From assembly GCA_024734555.1 (NCBI GenBank), contig JANPWX010000097.1, forward strand, positions 6,258,811 through 6,322,810: a stretch of DNA of 64,000 nt, given 5' to 3'. This document shows positions 46,061-56,361 of this stretch, piece after piece (position 1 is the first letter of the stretch; each line of letters opens with the position of its first letter). Origin of the DNA: Trochalopteron elliotii. Its lineage: Eukaryota; Chordata; Aves; Passeriformes; Leiothrichidae. Under the pieces are notes generated by a model that did not search any database, was not told the origin of the DNA, and was given only the letters and a program-made list of their open reading frames with translations. Both the position numbers and the translations under genes were made by a program.

Positions 46061-49000
46061 TTTCAGCAGTAAACAACAGCTGCAGCAGTAAATGCCTTGA
46101 CTTCACACACAAAGGGGAGCTCTAACTCAGCCTGGAAACTGAGTACACTACAGCTGAACTTACTTTTCTTTCACAGCGCAGGTTTCTCGTAAGTTAAACT
46201 TTAACTTTGGTAAGGAACAATTCCAGTCACAACTGGTTGCAATGATTTAGCCAGTAACTGCCACATTAAGGAAATAATTACACAAAGTTTAGTGTTTGTT
46301 TTTCGTTGGGTTGGTTGGGGTTTTTTTTTTCCAAGATTCTCATGATTGGTCAAAGCTATTACAGCTTAGGATTGATTTCCTAGTTCATACAAAAAAAAAA
46401 TTGTCTCATTGTTCTCTACCACCCTAAATTCATTATGATACTATAGGTATTTTCCTTTGTCTGAATGAAAGGATCCTGCTTCAACCACTGCTGATTAATA
46501 CTACTCTTATAAAGCTGTATTAATTGGTTGCTCCCCATTGATGAGTGGGCAGCAAATGTGCAATTACACCCTAAAGAAGAATGATGTTACAGCTTATTCC
46601 CTCAAAGTCAGGATAAGTTCGTCTTTTTCACTGAACCATTATCTCTTGGAACAGCTCCATCTTTACCTTGGAGAAAGGATTTAATAAATTAATGTGAAGC
46701 ATAAGGGTGAGGGAGGAGAAGTGTTATTCCATCATCTAGATTTAGGCTATAGAGAAATAAGTACTTGCTGTGAACTGGAAGAGCGAGCTCTGAATGGATC
46801 TCTGGAGGCTCAGTTGATGGTACAGGAAGCCTTGGCTCATAACTGAGCTGCGGAAGTGGAACGCCTGGAGATGTACCGTAAATCTCATCTCCCTAAAGTA
46901 CAGATCCTGCAGTAGTACACTGCACAGGGAGAGACACTCTGTTACTGCCAGTGTTCACCACCACAGTATCTCTGTGCTTTAAGGGTATGAATATGAGGTA
47001 AGTCAATAAACTTGAAAGAATGTATGGTTTGAAGCCTCCAGCTTCAAATTCCAGAGGTAAGCAGTTGATGGAAAAGCAGCGCGGTAGCACCGTGCTGTGC
47101 CAAGTTTTGGTTCTTTAAACAAGCTGAAATGCAGTTCTCTGCCCTTAAAGCTAACCATCTACAGGAGCTGAGGAGGTGTTTTCTACAAAGTCTCTACTGA
47201 TTAATAGTCACCCTTTTGTTTACCTTTACTTTTTTGATCATGCAGCCTTCTGTGTTACTGTGGCTGTAACCTGCTGCTGTGCTTGTACACAAATGGTGGG
47301 GCAGTCACAGCGAGTCTCTTTTGTGTCATTGATACATTGTTTGTATTTAGAAGCAGAGCGGGTTGGGACTTTTTGATGATTCTTTTTTTGACAAAAGAAA
47401 AGCAAAACTGTCAGCCAAAATTTTGTCAAAGTATGTGTTTGATAGCCAGCCTATCCTTGGTTCATCTCTGATATCCCAACAATTTCCCATCACTGAGAAA
47501 TTATAAGCCTCTTTATAAAGGGAAGGGAGTCTTAAAGGTACACCTTGTATTTACCTGAGTTTTGTGTATCTTGGATTTTTTACATTGAAAGTAATTTTCC
47601 TATATTTGGAGTATTTTGAAGTCAAGTTCATCATACAAAAGCTTGAAATGGATAGATGGCTAAAGTTCTGAATCTTTTCACCCGGAACAGTGTAATTCCA
47701 AAGAGGAATCTACTTTAAGAGAATATATTTAGGGGAGAATGCTGAAAAACAATTTCTTAACTTCACCCTTTTCTTAAGGCTAGAAACAAGCACTCAAATC
47801 ATAGCCAGACTTCAGCATACTTTTAGTTCTGTAGTGGTTACAGAAAAAGGTACTTCTTTTTTCTCTGAATTACTTTAGAGAGTTGACAGCTGAACCATTG
47901 TATTGCAGGGTACAACCAATTGCATTTCAGCAATAAGTGCTGTTGTTCCTCTGTGCCCTTAGTCTTCTATTTGTCGTAGGATTTTAAGCAATGTTACAAA
48001 TGCCTTTGGAAGGATTCCTGGAAGCCTAAGATTTTCTGTATTTAATGATGTTTCAGTTGCTGATTCCTTGGTATGCTAGATATGCTCATTTTGATGAACA
48101 AGGATGCTGGTTTTCTTACGACTTTCTGTAATCAACTTTCAGATGTAATTTGAATCATGTGATGAGTGGTTGAGAAATAGTAAATGAAAAGTGGTGTCTT
48201 ACAAATGGACTTACAACCAGCTACCAACAGAGATGAAGTTTGCCCGCTTGTACTTCATGCAGTAGATTAACTTGCTGGGAGATTAAAGAGGAAATCAAGA
48301 TGAATCTACTCTACTTGGTGAACCTTGGAGACTGTCCAAATTATGACAACTGCAGTTGCTGGGATGTGGAAATGCTGGGGTTTTGCTGTGGGAAAGAAAA
48401 ACAACAGTCATCTTTTGGTACCCAAGGCAACAAATAGAAGCGATTTCTGCCTCCTCTCCCCCTGCTCCATACTGATAGTGAGTATAGCAACAGAATTTGC
48501 TTTCTATTCAAATATAAATAAATATAAGTAAAGCCAGTTAGACTCCTTATTCCTCCAGTAATCATGGAATGTGCCAAATGCCAAATTCCTGTGCTGCTCA
48601 CAGTGATGAAGTTGGGAATGGCAACATCAGCTGAGGAAAAAAGTTGTCTTTGCACTTGGAAAAGTAAGGATTATAGAACACTGAACCTTATGCTCCAGTT
48701 AATTAACTGGTGCATTGGACTCTCAGGTAGAAATCCTGACAAGGAAGTAATCTATTAAGAATTGCATGCAATGATGTAGCAAAACCAAAAGCAGATAAAG
48801 AAAATCAGTGTTCCTTCACCCAACATGATTAATAGGCATGATGATGTGTATGCAGCAATCCAGCAGAATTATTAATTAACTCACATTTGCAAATGGTGTA
48901 ATTAAGGAGGATAGAATTCCATTGCAAACATTGGAGAGCTCATTGACCAAAAAATGTTTTCTTTCTTTTGTCATTTAAAGCACACAGAGGTGTCTTCCTG

Positions 49001-50529
49001 TTTCTTCAGTATGGTATCATAGGATTACCTGGGGGGGCTCTGTAGTTGAGCTTCCTTCACTGCAATCACAGCTGACTGAGCTTGTGGTTTGAGGGGAGGT
49101 TGAAGGATGACCAAAGAAGAGAAATTTTGCAGCATTAATTCAAGGCCTCTTCCCCTGAGTTATACAAGGTATATGTACAGGGGAGGTACTGCAAACAAAT
49201 TGGCTGGGCAAGAAACGAAAGTTGGCTGGATGGAGATTCCATACCAGGGGGTGAAGCCCCATGCTGACTGTACAGAAAGGGGTGGCTCATGGCTTGGTGC
49301 TGCCTCAAGGGACCTGGGAGTCTGTCTCTGGAGCAGAGGGAAAACAAGGTCACACATGAGCCTGGGTGAAGGTCCAGCTCATTTCCCTGGATCATGACTA
49401 AGGGGAACTGTGTTTTGTCAGCATGGTGGATGTGTATTACTACTAACCCAGTTTTTGAGCAATATGTCTAAGGCTTCAGGAAGGAGGAGAGGTCCAATTT
49501 TCCTGATGTGCTGCTTTAATTCCCTTTTTAAGCTTTGTCAAACTGCCTCTGTACAAATAATTCTCTTGAGAAGTTCACTAAAGTGTAAGATACCAGACCC
49601 TAAATGCATATTGTATAAATGCTTTTGGGGATGAATTGGTGTGGAAGTTCTTATTTAGAATATCTTTAAACTCCATTTTAAAAATTAAATTAAAGATTTT
49701 TTCCTAAATAAAATAGTTAATGAAAGAAGCATAGAATTGCTACGAATGTAGCCTTGCAGCTCTAAAAAAGTTTTTTTAAGTGCCTTTAGGTGGCTTTTGT
49801 AGCTGCATAAAAATCTCAAGTTTCCTTGAAGCTCCAGTCCTGTCCTTGAGCTATGCACAGGGGTCTGAGACAAATAATTGAGGTTAGAAGCTTGACAGTT
49901 TTGGTAGAGCTGTGTAGTTGTAAAAAAAGTTGGGACTTGAATCCTGAGAAGTGATATAAACCATTTACTCTAACAACCTTCCATGTCTCTGGTCAAAGCT
50001 AAGTGAGACAGTTTTCCTTGCACCATCTGGCTGTTTTGTTCTAGTCTGCCAGTTTGGTTGGGAAGTCCTCTCTTCTCTGAAAGAAAGCAGGTGGGGAGAG
50101 GCTGGAAGGCAAAGGACTAGCAGAGCAAGTAAACTGTGTAGATTCCTTCCTCAGATGTTAAATCAAAATAATTGCTTAAAAAAAAAATAATCCCCTGGGA
50201 CCCGTTCAAATGATGAGTTGAATAGTTTACACTTATTTCTCATCAAAAGAGGCTTGGCGCACTTAAATCTGTTGCTATAAGGCAAAAGGTGGAAGTACCT
50301 GCAAGTAGCATAATTTCACGGGGGGAGAAAAATGTTTTTTGACGATGTTGCAGACTATTTTTTCTCTGTTTTAAGAATACTTGTGATATAGTAGATTCCT
50401 TGTACTTTTATAAGATTGTCAGCAGCGAGTCCTGGTACGGAAAAGGAGAGAAAAGAAGGAATTGGAGTCTATTGCTGGAGTGTCGCTTGCTGTCTGGAGG
50501 AGCTTAACACTGCGAGATGTTAGGTTTGG
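46061..50529. other. Intergenic, nothing recognised
   Basis: Mostly unique sequence with short T/G tracts (for example near 46295-46331). No exon-like block with family resemblance was seen. Overlapping short open frames on both strands around 49.1-49.4 kb reflect locally higher GC and not a recognised protein. Confidence 0.55.
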
Positions 50530-50860
50530 GTTCAAATTTGTGATATTTGGCCTCACGCCGATGCAGAAGTTACTCTCAGGAGAACGACGGCAAACTCTTT
50601 TTCGGCTCGGAATCAGGCGCTGCTTTCAGTAGCTCCCGGCCCGGGAGCCGGCGCGGCTGCTGTGCGTGTGCTGTGCCACCAGATGTCACCAGGGGCCACC
50701 GCGGGACTCGGCGTGACTGGAAAACGTGGCCAAACGTGTGGCCGAGGGGCGCTTGGTGCTTATCCCTGGGTGGGCAGGTAGCGGGTAAAAGCCACGGCGT
50801 TGCACGGAGTGACAGCAGCACGTTCTTGCTTTGAGCGTCGTTCTCCGGCCAGACTCTGCC
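50530..50860. promoter_or_regulatory. CpG-rich patch, possible promoter or enhancer
   Basis: Within about 330 bases I count more than twenty CpG dinucleotides, including CCCGGCCCGGGAGCCGGCGC, CACCGCGGGACTCGGCGTG and GAGCGTCGTTCTCCGGCC. The flanks are CpG-poor. This is the composition of a small CpG island. No TATA box, start codon with a recognised product, or splice donor was tied to it. It could mark a non-coding RNA promoter, a distal enhancer, or a decayed GC-rich repeat. Confidence 0.45.
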
Positions 50861-51924
50861 ACAAGAGTTGCTTTGTCAACTCTTGTATCTCTTCCCTGAT
50901 TCTTCTCCAGCACGTTCACCAATTAAAAGTGTGATTTCCTGCAGGCTTCTGTTCATCCTGAATTGCACAGGGTCGAAAAGCATTCGTGCGCTTCACTGCT
51001 GCTGGTTTGTACTGCTGCTGTGTGCGTGGGTAATGATGGTAACACAGCAATGGCAGGGAGCAAGAGTCAAAGCTCAACAGAGAAGGATGTGCTACAGGGT
51101 TTTTTTAGGTACTCCTAAACAAGTTCCTTTAGCCTTAGGTCCAGATATTAACAATGACTTGAGGAGATGCCATGAGATGGAATTATCTCAGCTTTTCAAT
51201 TAGCTTCCCTTTGATTTAAAGAGAGGCAGTCTTAGGCTTAAGGGTAGCAAAGGGAATTTAGATATGGACAGGAATATTAAATCAAAAGTATTTCTGTTTG
51301 AAGTACCAAGAAGAGAAACGAAAAATGGCCAAATTATCTTATTTGAAAAATTTCATCATTTTCCTAAATTTCTTTTGGTGAAACTTTTTCTCTTTAGTCA
51401 AGGAGAAAGATGTCATTTTGCTGAAGCCCCCATCTGGAACATAAGAGATATGCATTTATTTCATCTTCTTTTATGTAACCGTGAGCAAGGTTCAAGGAGG
51501 AGACTTAAACAGAGTATACAGGAGAGAAGAAACTTAACAAGGATCTCTTGCAGGAAAGTGCTCAGACCCCCTTTTTCCTTTCTTTCAATGCCTTAATTTC
51601 CTGGCCTAACTGGAACCATCTGTTTTGTGAGGTATTGTCTGAAGTTCTTTGCTGTGTGGTAACTCTGTTTTTCAATTTCCTTTATCACAGGTGGTTCTCA
51701 TTGAGTGTTTTCCTTCTCTGCTGAAGGAGCCAACATCCTGACAACCTTTCCCATAAGAAAGCCTTTCCCTTTAACCATCTGCTCCCACCGTGAATCTGTG
51801 ATACCCAACTAAAGATTCTGTCACATCTGACTTAACTTAGACACAAACACATAACAATGACACATTAAAAGAGCTTTTCCGTTACTGCACTAGCAGCAAT
51901 TCCTTTTCTTTTGGAAGAGAGTAT
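50861..51924. other. Intergenic, nothing recognised
   Basis: Unique sequence between two CpG-rich patches. Moderately long open frames occur on the + strand (50868-51203, 51264-51596) but resemble no known protein and have ordinary composition. Confidence 0.5.
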
Positions 51925-52210
51925 TGCCGAGCCTTGTTTCTGCAGGAGCCGCGGTGCTGCTGGCACCGACTCGCTGAATTGGCAGGGATGTGCCTGTGGT
52001 TGCAGGGATGTGCCTGTTGTTGAAGGGATGTGCCTGTTGCAGGGATGAGTCACTCCATGTTCTTTGAGCCCCGCTCCTCCTGCAGCTCTCCTGGAGAGCC
52101 GTCGCTGCTGCCGGGGGGCCGAGCCCAGCGTGTGCCCTCCCTGCTGCCCCCTGACCACAGCTCCCGCCCTTCGGGTCACTTCGGGCTGTCCCTGCCGCTG
52201 TGGAAGAGAA
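51925..52210. promoter_or_regulatory. Second, weaker CpG-rich patch
   Basis: GC-rich sequence with scattered CpGs (GGAGCCGCGGTGCTGCTGG, GCCGTCGCTGCTGCCGGGG, CCCGCCCTTCGGGTCAC) in otherwise AT-rich surroundings. It contains a small tandem repeat. No gene is attached to it. Confidence 0.35.
51983..52047. repeat. Minisatellite, 20-bp unit, about 3.3 copies
   Basis: The unit CAGGGATGTGCCTGTTGTTG occurs at 51983-52002 (one difference) and 52003-52022. It is followed by a 17-bp shortened copy at 52023-52039 and a partial copy at 52040-52047. Confidence 0.9.
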
Positions 52211-53189
52211 GGGAGAAATCAGACGTGGCCTTCTCGTGGTCTCAGTGTGCCAATGCTGTTCACGTTCCCAGTCCTGAGACTTACTGGATTTTTTAAGTGG
52301 CTCACTGATGAGTGTAAAAATAATTCTTGTATTGTTTAGTTAAAAGCCGGTGATGTGCAGAATAGTTATATGAGTGCAGTGTGTGCACAACAGAGTAAAA
52401 TGTTTTAATAGGTTACAGAGCTGTACAGTGAGGAGAATGAGTTCAGCAGCATTTAATTAACTGCATAAGTTGAAGCCCATGAAAAGAAATACAGCTTGTC
52501 TACAAGTAACTTACAGCACTTTATGTGTTGTAATAGGGAAGTCTTTTAGAAAGTGAATTAAAAATTAATCTGTAACAATATATTTTGGAAGGGCTTGGAA
52601 ATGTCTGAGTGCTAAGATTATTGAAGATGTACTGGAAGAAGAAAATCATTTTAAGGAAGTGATTTCTTTCGGGCATTCCTCAGGGACCACTTTGTTGAAA
52701 TGTTGAAGCACCGTAGTGTGGTTTTCCTGAGCATAGTGTAATAGCTTTACATGGCATCACATTACAGTCTTAATCTAAGAAATTAAAATTCACAATCAAA
52801 AAGTGAAAAACATTTATTGTGTAAATCTCATATGGTTATGCTGATAAAACACTTTGGAATTTTTTTTTCCTCTGAGGAGGTTTTTCTTCCTACTTCCATC
52901 ACTACTGATATTGTCTGTCAATACAGTGAGATACTCTGAGCTGGAGCTGTCAGAGGCACACATTGGAGTAGCACTGTGTTATTTTCTCTGTTTGCAGAGA
53001 AATGTACAGTCTCTGATAAGAACTCTCTGCTGGAGTGAGATAATTAGCTGCAGCAAAGGTGAAGGTTTGATGGAGCACTTGCTGGAGATTTGCAGAGTAG
53101 TCTGACTCTCCCTGTCCCTGATAAAAAACAAAATATTTCTCAAGGAGAGCAAACTGAGGGAAAAGGTTAGCGGACTGGTTTTTTTGATC
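52211..53189. other. Intergenic, nothing recognised
   Basis: AT-rich unique sequence leading up to the LTR. No gene or repeat was recognised. Confidence 0.6.
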
Positions 53190-53195
53190 AGAAAC
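53190..53195. repeat. Left target-site duplication of the solo LTR
   Basis: AGAAAC immediately precedes the LTR and is repeated at 53933-53938. A 6-bp duplication is typical of betaretrovirus-like (ERVK) integration. Confidence 0.65.
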
Positions 53196-53932
53196 TCTCG
53201 GGTTTTTTGGGTTTTCTTTCTTACCCTAGATTTCAGGCTGGTGGTTCAGGTGGGGTTCGGGTGGTTCTTTTTCTGCTCTCTGTCCCTCTGAAGCCTTTTA
53301 GCTCAGCGTGAGAATGAAGAGGAGTCTCAGATCTTGTTGTTTCTTGGTTTCTCGCATGTTTATTATTTCTTATCTTACAAATTTCTCTGTGCCCGGCTGA
53401 GATGTTCACAGCAGCTCGGACACAGGCAACTCCCCCTGTGATGGGAGGTCGCTACCTTTTTATACAGATAATTACGTGTCTATTATTTACAATTCTCTGC
53501 CAATGCCTATTATCTATACTAAAAAGGTCATTTCTACTTTGATCCAATCTTCTTACACTACTTTGTGCCCACGTCACACCAGAAGATGGAGGATGAGGAA
53601 GAAAGAGAAGAACTTAGGGCAACACCCTAAATCCTCCATCTTGTCCCCCATTTACCTCTATGCTAAGAATCCTAAAACTACAAAATTTTCCACCCTGTGC
53701 AGTGCTAAGCTACTATTTTCACGCCTTTGTGACTTGTAATTCTTCTCTCAATGTTAGAAACATTTTCCATGGACTAAAATCAAAGCCTGTGTCTTCCTGG
53801 GCTCTGTGCCAGGCAACCCCCCTGGACAGACCCCCCTGTCCAGGATTCAAGCTCTCTTTCTTGGGTCCCAGGCCTCTCTGCCGAGGTCTGTGACCATCCA
53901 GGGCAACCAAAGGAACACCCTGGACTCCGACA
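53196..53932 (-). mobile_element. Solo LTR of an ERVK-like endogenous retrovirus
   Basis: This is a 737-bp LTR on the minus strand. Read in that direction it begins TGTCGGAGTCCAGGGTG and ends ACCCGAGA, so the expected terminal CA has become GA. It is flanked by a 6-bp direct repeat (AGAAAC). On the minus strand a TATA box (TATAAAAAGG, 53455-53464) is followed about 90 bases later by AATAAA (53359-53364), giving the usual U3-R-U5 order. I saw no internal gag, pol or env sequence on either side, and the target duplications abut the LTR, so this is a recombinational solo LTR. The body resembles songbird LTRs as I remember them. It is non-coding, though it could act as a promoter or poly(A) site reading leftward. 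Confidence 0.82.
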
Positions 53933-53938
53933 AGAAAC
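53933..53938. repeat. Right target-site duplication of the solo LTR
   Basis: AGAAAC directly follows the LTR terminus CTCCGACA and matches 53190-53195. Confidence 0.65.
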
Positions 53939-54616
53939 TTGCCAGTCTCTTTTCTGAGTCCAGCTCTTTTTTCGGTCTCCACAATATTCTGGGAATCTTA
54001 AGTTATATAAACATCTATTCCTGTCTAATAATTTAAGACCTGAAGTCTGATACCATGTTTTGCCAATGGGTATGGTCAGAGACACAGACCCACACCCAGA
54101 CACCAACCTAAGGAATAGCATAATTTCCTATAATGAAAAATTGCAAAGAATCGCAAGAAGATAAGCTAAGCCATGCACCTAATCATTGCTACAAAAGAAT
54201 GCTTCTAATGATTAAGAAAGACACATCACCAGTTACCCTGGTACTGTAGCATCATCCAAATCTGCACATCAGCTGTGGGGGGAAGCTGTCACAGTGAAGG
54301 GCTGGAAAACCACACCCAGTAACTGGGAAATCCTATGAGGCATCCACCTGGCAGGACACAAGGCTCCCCCAGATTTGCTGTGACAGTAGCCCAGCTTTTA
54401 TACTGTAAAACAAACAAGCTGACATAATTTCTAATTTCCTTCTTCTGTTGGCATTCATGCAAACCCTGGCCAGGGCTCAAGGAGGAACCAAGGGAGTTAT
54501 CTTTGATATTATACTGTCTTAATAACTGGCCTTATCCAGTTTCTAGATATGGAGTGGTAAATACATATTTTGCCAATAAATGGACACATATAACAATATT
54601 TTGTTAATGAGTGAAC

Positions 54617-54636
54617 ATATATATATATATATATAT
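54617..54636. repeat. (AT)10 microsatellite
   Basis: Ten perfect AT dinucleotides, preceded by GTGAAC and followed by GTAACATG. Confidence 0.95.
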
Positions 54637-56327
54637 GTAACATGTGGTTGGGAGGTTCACCTAGAGTCAGCTTTTGCTCAGGGCCTGTTGTTCAGGCCTT
54701 AGAACTTCATACCATTACTAGGTTTTCCGTAATTGGGTACTCTGATTATAACAAAGCAGTCATTTCCTTGGCCATCAGGAAGTTCAGGCCACTCTACAGT
54801 CCACCTCCACCATTCATTTTCAAAATAAAGAGCTGGGGAGGCTAAAAGATGATGCAGAGTCAAATGCAGCTGGATAAGAGCAATAGCACAGCTTTTTTAT
54901 TTTTGTTAAGCTATGTGGCCATAAAACCAGCCAGAAAGATGAACTATCCACCTCTGCCTTCCAGCACTGGGGTGTAGGAGTCACAATGGGGACTGCCCAT
55001 ACCATGCAGCAGCTGCACAGCTGTCTTGTCCTGCGTCTATGTCTGGTGCAGAGGGGCAGAGACCTGGAAGTACCATGAAACTCTATGCTATGGCCATTCA
55101 GTGGGCAGTGCAGGGCTGGAGTTTCTTTAATGTGGACCTTTGGAGGGCAGCAGGCAGCTAACATGGGAAGATGTGGAAAGATGGGCTGTCACTACAGGTG
55201 TGACAGGAAGAAAGAACTGACATGAAGGAGGAACACTCATTACCTGAGAAATGTTGTTTGCTTGTCAAATGAACAAACCCAATACTATAGGGGTTTCATT
55301 AAGTTTGTTTTTGACAGGAATCTTTCAAATGAAACTGGTATTCCTGCTGGCTACTTCACAATAATATTCATGGTTTCTTCAAAAGGCTGTGTTTGGAGAT
55401 GCATGGAATCTAAATATTAGTGGTGCTTTTTCACAATGGCGAATCATTAGATCTTTATGGAATTAATTTGTTTACTGACTACCAGGGCTGGCACCTGTCA
55501 CTGTGATCAACATTTGATTGTCATCTCTTGGAAAAATACAGTCTATTCATCTCAGAGCAAGGGAGAAAATGATAGAATTGAATTTTCTTCAGGTGCAAAT
55601 AAATAAAGGGATCAAATTAAACTCCATGGCTGACAGGAACATTAAAGAGTCCTGTAGCACCTTCTTCTGCCTCCCCTTATCTCTGTGGCTGTCAACATGA
55701 TGGAAAACATGTCATTTAAATGAACATGAGATTTGGAATATTTTTGCAGTGAGTCTACAGTATGTTTATTGCTGTCTTCTAAGATGTCCTTTTCCTATAG
55801 AATGATTTCAGACACAGTGCTTTTTTACTGACTACTCAATAGCTTTAAAGAATCACCACTTTTTACTAACAGGTTCAAAGTTGAAGATTCCCAAAACAAG
55901 TTAGCCTAGATGTCCTCAACAGACATCTCTTCTGTTCCTTGATTAAAGACCTGGCTCTAAACAAATGAAGAACAATTCTTGTCAAGCCTCCTCTGCCAGA
56001 GGCCAGCTGGAGCTCCACAGGGAGAAGGTGAGTGTTACTAAATGGAATAGGCTGATCAGCTAATGCAAGTATGGTGACTAATGTAATGATGGTTTTGTTT
56101 TGTTAAAATGGGTATCTCATGTCTAATGATATAAAGTGTGCCTTCTGCCACTCAAAGCTAATTTAAATGAAGCCAAGGAGCAAAATTAGGATTTCACCTG
56201 CTCAAAGTAAAACTCTAATCTTAAAAAGGGGTTCTAAGAAGCAGCAGATATTTCATTGACTTCTGTAGTACATGATGAAAATTGTGGGTGTTTCTTGGTT
56301 GGAAAAAACCCAACTAAATTTGGGTGC

Positions 56328-56361
56328 ATTTTGTTTTCTAAACTATTTTGTTTTCTAAACC
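56328..56361. repeat. 17-bp tandem duplication
   Basis: The unit ATTTTGTTTTCTAAACT is repeated directly, with one difference in the last base. Confidence 0.9.

Noticed and set aside
50547..50834. 95-codon open frame in the CpG-rich patch, with an overlapping frame on the other strand.
   Set aside because: GC-rich sequence lacks stops by chance on both strands; no recognisable motif and no splice support.
53476..54121. Cluster of overlapping open frames around the LTR.
   Set aside because: They cross the LTR borders and do not resemble gag, pol, env or any host protein; the LTR interpretation explains the region better.
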